From: Galdieria partita
Taxonomy: Eukaryota > Rhodophyta > Bangiophyceae > Galdieriales > Galdieriaceae
Length of the DNA: 64,000 nt
Assembly: GCA_025991245.1 (NCBI GenBank)
Contig: BQMJ01000064.1
Location: 62,001-126,000, forward strand
Direction of reading: 5' to 3'
Notes under the pieces: model-generated
What the model was told of the DNA's origin: nothing
Databases searched by the model: none
Seen by the model: the letters and a program-made list of their open reading frames with translations, nothing else
Position numbers and translations under genes: made by a program
Shown here: in pieces, positions 43,671-53,826 of the stretch
Layout: each line of letters starts with the position of its first letter
Numbering within the stretch: the first letter of the stretch is position 1

Positions 43671-45768
43671 TCAAGTGCTCCAAAGAATGGGACTTCGTTG
43701 TTTAGAATGATGCCTCACTTGTTGCCAATCTAGTGCTTCAACTATTTTGGCTTGAGCAACTCTTCTCATAGCAACTTGCAATTCTTTCCATTCCACTTGA
43801 TGGATGTTCAGACTATCCAATGCTTCCTTTCTTAGAGTATCAAACCAACAATGTTGTAAGAGTTCTGTACAACTTGGGCGATCATCCGCATTCAATGCTA
43901 GACACTTTATCAAAAAGTCTTTACCTTCTACACTCAAGTTCATATCTTCTTCTTGAGTACGGTCGCTAGTTGCAGGAATCTTCCAGTTTTCCTCTCTAAA
44001 TGAAAATGAACATCCTTCAGCTACTTCAGCTGCTTCTAACCGAAGAAAGAGATCTAATTCCGAAGTACTTTCTTCTAAAATAGAACGAAATGGATGACAA
44101 CCACCCAACGACTCTCTTATTGTCATTCCTAAACTCCAAATATCAATTTTGGTATCGTAAGCTTCTCCTCGTAACATTTCAGGTGCCATATACAATGTCG
44201 TTCCAACAAATGTATGTTTCTTACATCGATGACAGCCTTTGGAAGAAAATCCTTTACTCGCCAAACCAAAATCACATAGTTTCACTTGGCCTTGACTACC
44301 AAACAAAATATTTCCAGGTTTGACATCTCGATGAATGCAACGAATTTCTCCGTGCAAGTAGTCCAAAGCACAAATCACTTGAAAGGCAACACTGCGAGCA
44401 AAGTTCTCATCCACTTGCTTCTTTAAACTCAAGATATGCCTCAAAGTACCCATAGGCATATACTCCAATCCGATAAATACTTGGCCATCTAAGAAACATG
44501 CACCATAAAACTCAACAATATTAGGATGAGGATGAAAATAAGTATAAAATAATACTCTCAACTCTTTCAAAAGAGATTTGCGTTGAGTATGAGATGTAAG
44601 TACTTCAATTACTTTAACAGCAATTTCGGTGTTGGGACATTCCTCGCGACGTGCTTTGTAAACGGTACAAGTTCTACCAATTCCAATAGTGCCTTGAAGT
44701 GTTAAAGAATGAAATGGAAACGGACAATAATGATCATCAATCCAATCTTTGGGAGTCAAACAACTGCTGCTTTCATCATGAGGAGTTCTCTTGACTCCTT
44801 CCATGACTATCGGATACTCTGTTTCGGTTTGACAATATTGTAAATGGCTGCTGTGACTATCAAAAAAGGCATCTTGTACTTTGTATCCACTATTGGGATT
44901 GGTATTGGTACATAGACTCAAATCAGACAAGTTACACTCTCTGGCATGATCTTCTTCCAAACTCCAACTCTTCTGTACGGACGATGACTGTTCCAACGAA
45001 GGAACTTGGGCACTCGCCTTTCGAAAAACAGGAGAAAATAAAACTTGTCCGATGACGGGAGAATGACTTGTGTCGTCTGCTATCGCAAGTTGGTGTTGTA
45101 ACGACTCACATAAATGATTCGCCGTTATATCTTGTGAAGACGGTTGTTCTGATACGACGTTATTGCGCTGTTTCCGTGGATTCGATGTTGCAAAACGCAA
45201 CTCTTCAAAACAAGTAACGTTACTAGAAAGACGAACACCGTGATGCGTAATGCTAAATACACGATTATCCCACTCAAATTCTGTTAAAAGCTCTTGCGGT
45301 GAAATGGAAGGGTTCGAGAATGAACATACTCGCGAACCTTGCTCGGATGGATTGGTATCCGTGGGGATACGAACCTCAAAAGTTCCCAAAGCCTCATAAT
45401 GATGAGATGAAACAAACAAGTTTGATACAAGTTGCAAAGGAGGTGGTTTTTTCTTTGAACGGCGTTTCTGGTCAGTTGACTCTCGCGTCGCTAACGAGAT
45501 GAGACTCTGTCCGTCGTTGTTATCTTCTAGGACCGACGTTGAGCAAAGAAATACTAGAAAATAGTGTGTGTCTGAACAAACGTCACTTACGCTTTTCAAG
45601 TTGTTTCACCTTGTATTGTTCACCTTCAACTGGTAAACCTACATCGCAGAAGGAAGGATTCGCAACACTGCTGTCCTGTGGGACTGTTACATTCGTATCT
45701 ACTCTTTCAGATTCATCCAACTGTTGGTATTCTTCAAACTCGCTACTCGGTAGGTTAGCACAAGACAT
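43671..45768 (-). CDS. MAPKK/STE7-like protein kinase with Cys-containing activation-loop insert
   Basis: Two exons. A Ser/Pro-rich regulatory half of about 350 residues precedes the kinase. The domain has IGIGRTCTVYKARREE (G-loop), IAVKVIEVLTSH (VAIK Lys), FYGACFLDGQVFIGLEYMPM, IRCIHRDVKPGNILF, VKLCDFGLA and TFVGTTLYMAPEMLRG, DIWSLGMTIRES. Between DFG and APE lies SSKGCHRCKKHT in place of the usual MEK phosphosite pattern. The only intron (near 45554-45590) has two possible acceptors, giving slightly different joints. VGTTLYMAPE and the overall fold favour the STE7/STE11 group, but substrate is unknown. The VIPP1 stop is 31 bp from its stop. Confidence 0.82.
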
Positions 45769-47438
45769 CGTGTAAGCTGTAGAAACGGTGATGACTAGAC
45801 AAGTAGGTTAAGCAACGAAACCTGAATGACGCAGAATATACCATCCAAAAACAATTTCTTAATGCTCAACGAGTACTTGAACTCCACTCTCTACAGTGTA
45901 AAGTGTTCGCTTTTCTGACCACGAATAAACACTCAACTGTCAGTGCAATCCGGTTTCTTTGACGTGGGCAATTTACAAAATTGTTTCAAATCACATTGCA
46001 ATTTTGACCGTCCTCGCAACGATTCACTGTCGTCTGGAAAATAGGACAATTTGAATAGCACTGTAAAAATCAAAAAGATTCTCCATGAAAATATGTATTT
46101 ACAAAGTATTGTAAAAATATAGCCCAAGTTGCTTCTAATGAGAGCCTTGCAAATATTGCATCAAACATTTCCATTGAAAAAGAATAAATGCAACAAGCAA
46201 CCATTCAACTCCAAGTCGCATTCATATCATTTCAGCATGAATCGACAGAACAAGCAATGCCAAAACTTGAAGGTGCCAAAAACTTATAATTACCAGCTTA
46301 TGACATCGTACACTTCTATCTAGACAAGCAAGAGACATTGCTAAATTTTAAATAATGATCTGATAAAGTTAGTCATGGTTATTGTTCAACAAATATTTAG
46401 AACATTTTTATGTCCTTTATCAACTTACAATGACCCAGTGAATTGTAACACAATCAAAAGCTTCCGAGTATTAGATAATTAAATTCGAAAGCCCAACGAA
46501 ACAAAAAGGAATATAGTTACTGTAGAGATGAACAGGCAGAAGGTCAAATTGCATAAAAACTTACATTCCGTAAACAAAAACAAGCTCACTTTTTAATAAT
46601 CATCCGATTATTTAGTTAATTCTTTTTGCATGCTATTTGCTTTCAGTATTACCCGTTAGAACTCAGTTTAAGTGTTTCTCAAAACAGATAACAAAAATCT
46701 TTCTCCAACAAGAAACCGTAAATTCAATAGACATGAAAGATTGTTGAAATGAAGTTGATTTTTACAAATTTAAACGAATCAAAGCAAGCAACATTGTCAA
46801 GTAAAAGAAACAAGAAAATTCGTGACTATAATGATAAATAATATCTGGAACAATTCGTCCATATCAATCAAAAAGGATAATAAGTGCCTTCTGTTGATTA
46901 GAATAGACTAGACAACTTAAATTATAAGCATTCATATAAAACTAATCTAAACTTTGACAGCTTTAATTGTTAAATTATAAATTAAAAATAAAAACAACTT
47001 TACTAATTGGATTTTAATTTAAATTGTTGCTAAGTGCCATCATTTAACTTTGCAGTAGTCCCGAGGATTTTTTCATATACTTTGAACGTTTTAATTACAA
47101 TCTGTCTTTTTTATTTGCGACTGGGACGTCTCGTTATTGTTACTATTTGGTTGCATGAAATCCTTCTCAAACGACCCTAGTTATTTAAAATGATGGTGGA
47201 TGCAGTACAGAAAAACGTAGAAAATAGTTTAAAAGTGAAATGAACGACAAAATAGGTGTTCAATCTTTAATATAAAAGTACCATTTTCTTCTATCAACAG
47301 GAAACCTTCAGAATCTAAAAAGAAAAGAACAGAGAGTAACAATGCAATTTTCAATGATTGATATTTTTTTTGGTACCAACAAGCTACATTTTTATTCAAT
47401 TGAATTTTTGGAATGACAAGCCGATAATTGGTTGTAGC
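45769..47438. other. Gene-free AT-rich island of about 1.67 kb
   Basis: The longest stretch without a supportable gene. It is A/T-rich with many short A and T runs, no long open frame on either strand, no inverted terminal repeats, no tRNA-like cloverleaf and no recognisable mobile-element protein. Small open frames (for example 45933-46127 minus, 46129-46323 plus) have no splice logic. About 46,900-47,040 is the most AT-rich part. The kinase promoter should occupy the left end and the promoter of a small membrane protein the right end, but that does not account for 1.6 kb in a genome whose other gaps are 10-400 bp. Confidence 0.6.
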
Positions 47439-47668
47439 ATGTGGAGGCGTCTAGGCAAAGAGGTTAGCGTGGTTATTTAGTATGTTTTATGTTGATTTCC
47501 TGTTGTTATGACTAGTTCATTTACTGGAGTATTGCAGGAGCCATTTTTTATTGGTATGTTTACAAGCCAGATCAAGAGAAAAGCAGCAGTGGTATGACCA
47601 AAAGTTTAACGGAACGGGTTGGTAAAGGCAAAGTGGGTGATAGTGCAGGTGTGTCTTCTTCGACTTGA
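47439..47668 (+). CDS. Spliced 58-residue single-pass membrane microprotein
   Basis: Exon 1 is eight codons (MWRRLGKE). A 53-nt intron (47463-47515; GTTAGC...GACTAG) joins it in phase 0 to FIYWSIAGAIFYWYVYKPDQ, and a hydrophilic tail of Ser, Lys and Gly ends in SSST and TGA. The protein has a basic N-terminus, one aromatic-rich membrane helix and a polar tail, the usual layout of small mitochondrial inner-membrane or assembly proteins. No family is recognised. The long exon has no alternative coding on either strand, and the phase-exact splice supports it. The OTU protease stop is 100 bp away, a plausible convergent spacing. Confidence 0.6.
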
Positions 47669-47768
47669 GTGAGAGTAGTTAGAAGTTCATTTATTAAAAA
47701 GTAAGTAATCTAGCTTCCATTAGGCTACAGTTCAAAGAACAGCAAGCACGAGTTGCTGAGTAGCCATG

Positions 47769-48490
47769 TCAATTTCTGTTGGTCTTGCTGCTAGGTACTA
47801 ACAAATCATAGTGCATCCCATCACTATCATAAAGGGACAAGTGGAGTGTTCAGTGAAGTGGCCAAACGTCTATTATCTTACCTATAGAGTAAATGTAATG
47901 GTTCCCCCCGAAATTGTCTCCCATAGAGCTTACACAACAAGTTATCGTTATATAGATGTTCACAGCGCTACGCTTACTTGTATTTGACGAAATGGACCGG
48001 TATCCATAGAAGAAGCTTGTGGAGCATAGACATACACTGCAATAGGCATGTGTAAAATACTCGCCAACAGTAACAGTTCGGGTTCACCCGCATATCTAAG
48101 CAAGTCTCGTAAGATCATTCATTGGTCTGTAATCAATGTCAACCTACGTATAAGTCTTGGCAATGTTTTGTACATAGTCATCAAAATTTCCTTCAACTAC
48201 ACAAAATTCAGTCAACAAGTCTTTTCGCTTTTTCAATTCGGCAACCACTCTGCTTCGCAACTTGTCTGCTTCATCCTTTTCTACCTTTTCAGACCAAACT
48301 TTCACAATATGAGTATTTTCTTCCTATTCTTCGACAACTCAATGCACTCACGATTATCAATCCCTATGGCATAAGCTCTTCCCTTTGCAACCGCCCTAAA
48401 TAGACATCGACCATCCCCTACTACAGAACATCTCGATAGTCTTCTGGATACTTCTGAAACGGCCCTATTCCATACATAAAATTTCAACAT
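47769..48490 (-). CDS. OTU-family deubiquitinase-like cysteine protease
   Basis: Five exons, about 170 residues. The OTU catalytic motif is SVVGDGRCLFRAVAKG (Asp, Cys), with Arg replacing the usual Asn in G-D-G-N-C. Next come SEKVEKDEADKLRSRVVAEL, FCVVEGNFDDYVQNIAKTY, ELLLLASILHMPIAVYVYAP, EPLHLLY, and finally SDGMHYDLLVP, which carries the catalytic His. All joins use short introns. The N-terminus (MLKFYVWNRAVSEVSRRLSR) is basic and could be a signal for an organelle. Related single-domain OTU proteins occur in plants and viruses. The start lies 22 bp from the stop of the upstream tandem gene. Confidence 0.85.
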
Positions 48491-48512
48491 GAAAAAAAGT
48501 ACAATTCAACGA

Positions 48513-49857
48513 TTACTCTTGACGTCTCGGAGTACCCGAATCATACAGCATCGAAGCAAATGATTTCTTCTGGTTCTTGGCAATATCTCTATGATTGCTA
48601 TTATTATCATCATTATTATTATGAGCATTCGGTAAAGCTCTAAGATTGACATTGTCAACATCCATTTCTAAATATATTTATAGTGAGTCAAATACATCGA
48701 AGACACAACTTACCTTTGTCCATATTATTGGTATATTGTTTAGCTAACAAATCCAAAGATCGAGATCGAGAGTTTTGTAATAAAATATCCCAAGAAGAAC
48801 GTGAAGGAGAACCTATAGATTATGGGTCTTCAGTCTACTCATTATTGGTTATTATAATACAAACATACTTTGGATTCCATAAATAGACTCCAATTGCCTT
48901 CTCGCTTCCTTTAAATTCTTATCGATTACATTCTAACAAAATATCCAAGTTGAGTCTTTTCATATATACACAAATATGAAAAAGGTTTGAGAGTCTTACC
49001 ATTTTCTCTTTGAGTTGATTATCCATCAAAGGTTCCCATCTTTCCTTGAATATACGAAAACTCAACATCAACTCTCTCATACTTCTTGGCAAGTAATCAT
49101 TTAAAGAGGTTTCCTTGTCTTCATTCAACTAGTAATAAAATCTCATAAGAATCAAGTTTCACGCATAGAAAAGAACAAGTGACAATACCTCAACTAATAT
49201 TTCCTTTGACTCGTCTTCAAATCTATCTAATTGGCTGGAAAGCATTTTGACATATTCTGCCAGTCGTTCTTCTGTTTCGGTAAAACTCCTTAAAACTTGT
49301 TCGATATCTTCGGATTGTATTCTATAATCATCCTTTAGAATATCCATTCTCTAATAGCAATTCCAATTACCCTTTCAAGGAATAGGTTCCCACTTTTGCT
49401 TGACTCAGTCTTTGAACTTTTTCACGTATCTCGTCCTGCAACGACTTTATTTCTGTCAATACATCGGGCAAATCAGTGCCTGTCCTTCCATCCTTTTCCG
49501 ACCTTGAAGAATAGATAACCTCTCAAGAATACGAAGAAATAGTAATAACCTTACCTCGACCATAACGAACTTATTTGAGCTTCAGATAACTTGACTTTAG
49601 CCAGTATATCTCTTAGTGTTGGCATATAATGGGAATCGCTACTATCGGATTTCCTTTTTTTTGTAAAAAACAAAGATTGAGCAACTCATACTCATTCCCA
49701 AATATTCATTCGCTAACCGATAAACGGAAGGAGGTGTCTTTGGATAGCGCTTTGGTTTGGGTGGTGGAGCCTTAGTCTTTCCTGCAAAACAATCTCCACA
49801 AACACCGACAAAGTCTGAACAACCCGGTTTAATATCTTCTTCAAGGCTGTGATATTG
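48513..49857 (-). CDS. Coiled-coil protein, family not recognised; 5' end uncertain
   Basis: About seven exons. Readable pieces in order: GVCGDCFAGKTKAPPPKPKR and YPKTPPSVYRLANEYLG; ILAKVKLSEAQISSL; LPDVLTEIKSLQDEIREKVQ; ILKDDYRIQSEDIEQVLRSF then LAEYVKMLSSQLDRFEDESK; LPRSMRELMLSFRIFKERWE; NVIDKNLKEARRQLESIYGI; SRSRSLDLLAKQYTNNMDKE; ending KSFASMLYDSGTPRRQE. This is a helical, coiled-coil-rich protein of about 350-400 residues with an Asn/Asp-rich linker. The open frame reaches 49896 only with a TTG; the first in-frame ATG is 49857 and an unseen 5' exon is possible. The joint near 49640-49700 is unclear. Confidence 0.6.
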
Positions 49858-50003
49858 CATAAGTAAGGAATAAACAGACTGTCTTTCAATATTCAATGAG
49901 CATCAACTTGATCCAACTGAATAACGACAACAACAATGCCATAATCCATCCTCCATTCTTTCGTTTGCCATTTTTGTTGTTCACAAAGTGTAAAACTTGA
50001 AAT

Positions 50004-50372
50004 ATGGCCAACGCACCGGATCGTTTTGAGGCTGTCGTATTACCAGATGGAGTTGCCAAGTTGGAATATCAGAAGGATACTAAAGTACCCAATTCAGCTA
50101 TCGTAAAAATAGAAAGAGAAGACCACACTATTGGGAATTTGTTACGTATGCAGTTGCTGAGGGACCCGAAAGTGATATTTGCTGCTTATCGTGCTCCTCA
50201 TCCTTTACAGTATCACATTGTAGTGAGAGTACAAACCAAAAGTAGTGATATGGAGCCTTACACACCGGTCGACGCTTTGGCCAACGCTTTGAATGACTTG
50301 AGTACTGAAATGAGTTTGTTATCCGAACGCTTGGAAGAAGAAATACAAAAGCAACAGTTTCGAATGGTGTAG
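50004..50372 (+). CDS. RPB11: RNA polymerase II subunit RPB11
   Basis: Intronless, 122 residues, the normal family length. VLPDGVAKLEYQKDTKVPNS and IEREDHTIGNLLRMQLLRDP match human POLR2J ([22 protein letters not shown]), as do VIFAAYRAPHPLQYHIVVRV and LANALNDLSTEMSLLSERLE. It is the alpha-like small subunit that dimerises with RPB3. The A-x-R-A-P-H-P-L sequence is kept. RPC19 of Pol I/III is excluded by the KVPNS and YRAPHPL forms. RPB3, its partner, is encoded less than 3 kb away. Confidence 0.93.
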   Translation: MANAPDRFEAVVLPDGVAKLEYQKDTKVPNSAIVKIEREDHTIGNLLRMQLLRDPKVIFAAYRAPHPLQYHIVVRVQTKSSDMEPYTPVDALANALNDLSTEMSLLSERLEEEIQKQQFRMV

Positions 50373-50457
50373 ACTCGAAGGTGGCGATGGTAAAATATAC
50401 AATCTACCTTTGTATAGGAGAATAATAAGTTCACTTTCTACATATATATATATATAC

Positions 50458-51489
50458 CTAGAAAATAGAAAAAGCCAAACAAGTTCGATCCATAGAATAA
50501 GGATCTCCCAATACATCTTGTGCGTATTCCGTAAAACGGTAAAGATCTCGAATACTAAGACTGCATTGCCGATATTTGTTACTCTGTTTAAAGTTGGTTT
50601 CTTCTCGCGTTCCTTTGATTATATCCAAAAGATGAAACTCCAAAGCATGAAATAAACCAATCATTGCATCTTTGTCTATTTGATATATTTCATTTTCCGC
50701 AGCTATTTGCTTCATTCTTTTACCAACTCGATAAACAGAGTGTTGTATGATTGCATCTTTCCACTGAGTAGGCAAAGATGGACTGACAACTGCTTGTCTC
50801 GTATTGTTCATATCTCCTTGAGAATTCCAAGCAACATCGTCTAATAATAATGCATACAATAGTTATTCCTCAGCGGAATTCAAACAACGAAATATCCAAT
50901 CAATCATACCTCCTTTTCTATCCAAACTTGGTTTGGTGGTACTTGCAATATGATCACTTGTATTGTTGTTATTACTTCCTACTGGTTGTGAGTCTTTCTT
51001 CTTAGCTTGCGAAGCAATTGAAGCTTCTGCTTTATTTCGGGTGGCAATTCTTTTACGCTTCCTATTCAATGTAGCTGAAGTCTTATTCTCGGTAGAAGGA
51101 TAAGGCTCTTGTGTCTCATTCCACGAGGTTATGCTTTTAATAGGTCTCTTTACCAATAACCTTCTCTTGACGTATTTCGAGTCCTTTTCATGAGTCGTCA
51201 AACTGGGAACAGGAGTGTTTCCTCCTTGTTGTGCTTGTTGTAAAACTTGTACAAATGTCTCGTTGTGAGCTTTGATAGCTTGAGGTGGTAACAAAGACTT
51301 TAACTTTTCTTCCAATTGATACTTTGCAAGTTTCCCTGCAAAGAATTGGCTCAAAATTTCGTAATAGTTTCCCACTATTTCAGGTGCTACTCCAACGTTG
51401 AGGAGTCGTCGTAACAAGGCTTGCTTTTCTGGAAGAGAATCGTTCCTATCTACCCCCTCCACCCCGTTGTGGTCTTCTATCGTCCCCAT
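50458..51489 (-). CDS. SAGA subunit Ada1/TADA1-like protein
   Basis: Two exons. The N-terminal part has KQALLRRLLNVGVAPEIVGN, YYEILSQFFAGKLAKYQLEE and LPPQAIKAHNETFVQVLQQA, matching the SAGA-Tad1 pattern (short repeat with Y...F..GK.. and HN..). A Lys/Arg-rich linker follows. The in-frame TAA at 50863 lies inside a 69-nt intron (donor GTATGATT after KGG, acceptor ATTATTAG), which joins LDRKG to DDVAWNSQG and leads to a histone-fold-like end (SVYRVGKRMKQIAAENEIYQ, ALEFHLLDIIKG, LRDLYRFTEYAQDVLG-like). TADA1/Hfi1 organises the SAGA core with TAF-type histone folds. The identity is from pattern only. Confidence 0.72.
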
Positions 51490-51596
51490 CTATATATAAC
51501 AAGTTAAGTTTCTATGATAACCCTATAAGAGAAGATGGCGCAAAGTGCTCATTTTCTCTGATTCCTTTTCACCCCTTTGGACATTTTTTTTTCTTG

Positions 51597-51606
51597 TTTT
51601 GGCGCC
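51597..51606. promoter_or_regulatory. E2F-like TTTTGGCGCC box upstream of RFC3
   Basis: The palindromic-core box TTTTGGCGCC ends 10 bp before the RFC3 ATG (51617). E2F sites are TTTSSCGC, and replication-factor genes are their classic targets in plants and animals. Similar boxes occur upstream of CAF-1 p60, CASP and the SSX2IP-like gene. It may lie in the 5' UTR rather than the promoter proper. Confidence 0.5.
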
Positions 51607-51616
51607 ACTGAATGAA

Positions 51617-52835
51617 ATGACAGTCGGTTTATTATGGGTTGACAAATATCGACCTAAAACACTCGAAACTTTGGATATACACTCCGAATGGACTGAGAAA
51701 CTTACTAGGTAAGTCATAATGAAAAGATTGTCAAAATAGGATAACTTTGATCAAGCTTATGTGAGCAAGGAAATTTGCCGCACTTGTTGTTTTATGGGCC
51801 TTCAGGTGCTGGAAAACGAACTAGAATACATGCCGTGTTACGACAAATATTTGGAAGTGCTATAGACAAACGTAAAGTGGAACATCGTTTTTTGAAGGTT
51901 GGAGAACCGCCCAAGGAAGTGGAACTAACGACCATCACTTCAGCACACCATATAGAACTTTGCCCAGCAGATGTAGGATATAACGATCGTTTAGTGATAC
52001 AGGAAATTGTAAAAGAAATTGCTTCCTCTAAACCTATCGAATTGGGTAGTATTCATCATGGATACAAAGTGGTTGTATTGCATGACATTGATGGTGTATC
52101 CAAGCAAGCTCAACAAGCTTTAAGAAGAACTATGGAAAAATATACGAGCTGTTGTAGAATAATTATGAGTGCAGAATCTGTAACCAGAGTAATGGAACCT
52201 ATTCGCAGTCGCTGTTTAGGTATTCGCATACCTTGTCCCAAGAAGGAAGAAATGAAGCAAGTATTGCAAAAGATAGCCAAAAAGGAAGGACTTGTTTTGC
52301 CTGATTTCTTTGCAGATAAATTGGTGACTCACTCGGAAGGTAATCTACGGAAAGCTATTTTGTTATTAGAAGTTTGTAGAGCAGTGGCATATCCGTTTCC
52401 ACAACAAGACGAAGATGAAGATAGTTGGAATTCATCCAAATTTGGTTTTGAATGGGAGCGAATATGTTATGAGATTGCCAATACCGTTATTAGGGAACAA
52501 AATCCTAAGCAATTAAGTAGCGTTCGAAACAAACTTTATGATTTATTTTGTCATGCTATACCAGGTGATGTAATATTTCGTGTAAGTTGATGAATTTCAT
52601 GACTGCTTTTATTCTTGATATCACTCTGTATATTTAGAAGATAACGATACATTTGTTACGAATGGTGGATGAGGAAGTTGCACCTTCCATCTGTCACTGG
52701 GCAGCTTTTTATGAACATGGCATGAAACAGGGATCCAAAGAAGTTTTTCATTTGGAAGCATTTTTAGCCAAAGTGATGTATATCTATTATTCTCATATTC
52801 ATACTCAATATTCGATGGCATTGGATGATGTTTGA
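51617..52835 (+). CDS. RFC3: Replication factor C subunit 3 (RFC3/RFC38)
   Basis: Three exons. Exon 1 has VGLLWVDKYRPKTLETLDIH. A 47-nt intron ending GATCAAG joins KLT to SLCEQGNLPHLLFYGPSGAG (Walker A), matching the LVESGDFPHLLFYGPSGAG spacing of human RFC3. Further conserved parts are KVVVLHDIDGVSKQAQQALR (Walker B with SRC-type motif nearby), RTMEKYTSCCRIIMSAESVT and PIRSRCLGIRIPCP (sensor SRC). The C-terminal helical collar follows after the last intron. The box lacks a DEAD sequence (VLHD), as in RFC3/5. It is part of the clamp loader for PCNA. Its stop lies 10 bp from the RPB3 stop. Confidence 0.95.
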
Positions 52836-52845
52836 ACGTTGTCTT

Positions 52846-53826
52846 TTAAAACAGCGTATTTAAGTTTTCTTGAACAGTTGACTGCAAATGAGCACTTAAT
52901 TGGTTGAGTTTTGTTTGTATGACGCGAAAAGTATGTCGCAATACGTCTTCTGAAGATAAGGCACCAGTTGTCTCCAATGAAAAATAAAACTGATGTGGGT
53001 CATTGTTATATTCGAGTACTTGAGTAGGATCTCCTAAACCTTCCAAAACCAATAACGTCATCTTCTTCACACAATCCAAAGGTAACGAAATTCTCCCCAA
53101 CGTGAAAGCTGTCTCATAAACCAGTTGATTACTCTTTGGGTCGATAGCCAAACATTCATCACTTGATTTGACCAAGGCTCTTTTGGCTTCGTCTGAAAGC
53201 AAAGTATTCAGGATATTCAAGTCAAACTGCACCGTTGGGTCTGTTTTGTAGGAAATAGTACAAACAGGAGACCATTTGGCGTGTTCCTTACCCACTCCTT
53301 TCTTAGCTATCGCAGTCAAACGAATTCGTTGTCCTTTTGCCAACTTTGCCAAAACGATACCATTGGAAGCCAATCCATTTTCTTCCGATGGAGTTGAATT
53401 ATATTCACCTGAAAAGTGAACAGGCTGAACACTAGCTGCAAGTTGACTCTCAAGGGCACTCGTATTTACCAAGTCTTGAGAAGTCACTGTCAAAGCTTCT
53501 TCTGTACACTGTACATCCAAGTCAAAAGTAACTGAACAGTGTGAACAGTGATCACTACAATATGGACAATCTCGAGTATATTCAAACTCATCAACTCTAT
53601 GACTTGTCAAAGGTACCAACCCCAATCGATGTGCTAGGACTTCATCGTGTAAGGAAGAAGTGTTGACTTGCATATGAATCAAGTCTATCGCCATAGTAGG
53701 AACTTCTGCAATAGCTACTCTTCTTATAGCGTTTGCTACAGAAGTATCGGTATCCTTTATGATAAAGTCCATTTCGTTGAACGTTTGTCGGTTGATATGA
53801 ATACTTGGCGTTCTAGCATTGGGCAT
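52846..53826 (-). CDS. RPB3: RNA polymerase II subunit RPB3
   Basis: Intronless, 326 residues. MPNARTPSIHINRQTFNEMD then VANAIRRVAIAEVPTMAIDL match RPB3 ([20 protein letters not shown]). HDEVLAHRLGLVPLTSHRVD and the zinc site CPYCSDHCSHCSVTF are present, the last fitting the C-x-C-x-x-x-C-x-x-C pattern. LAKGQRIRLTAIAKKGVGKE, HAKWSPVC and VLEGLGDPTQVLEYNN follow. The C-terminus ends in the alpha-like helix VIQTKLNQLSAHLQS. RPB3 pairs with RPB11. The open frame goes to 53844 without ATG; 53826 is the start. It overlaps the start of the divergent TVP38-like gene by about 30 bp. Confidence 0.95.
   Translation of the reverse strand: MPNARTPSIHINRQTFNEMDFIIKDTDTSVANAIRRVAIAEVPTMAIDLIHMQVNTSSLHDEVLAHRLGLVPLTSHRVDEFEYTRDCPYCSDHCSHCSVTFDLDVQCTEEALTVTSQDLVNTSALESQLAASVQPVHFSGEYNSTPSEENGLASNGIVLAKLAKGQRIRLTAIAKKGVGKEHAKWSPVCTISYKTDPTVQFDLNILNTLLSDEAKRALVKSSDECLAIDPKSNQLVYETAFTLGRISLPLDCVKKMTLLVLEGLGDPTQVLEYNNDPHQFYFSLETTGALSSEDVLRHTFRVIQTKLNQLSAHLQSTVQENLNTLF

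Noticed and set aside
45933-46323. Two short frames in the gene-free island.
   Set aside because: Hydrophobic or low-complexity translations typical of AT-rich noncoding DNA, without splice sites or homology.
50860-50866. In-frame TAA splitting the SAGA Ada1-like gene, suggesting a pseudogene or stop read-through.
   Set aside because: The TAA lies in a 69-nt intron with a GTATG donor and ATTAG acceptor; splicing keeps the frame.
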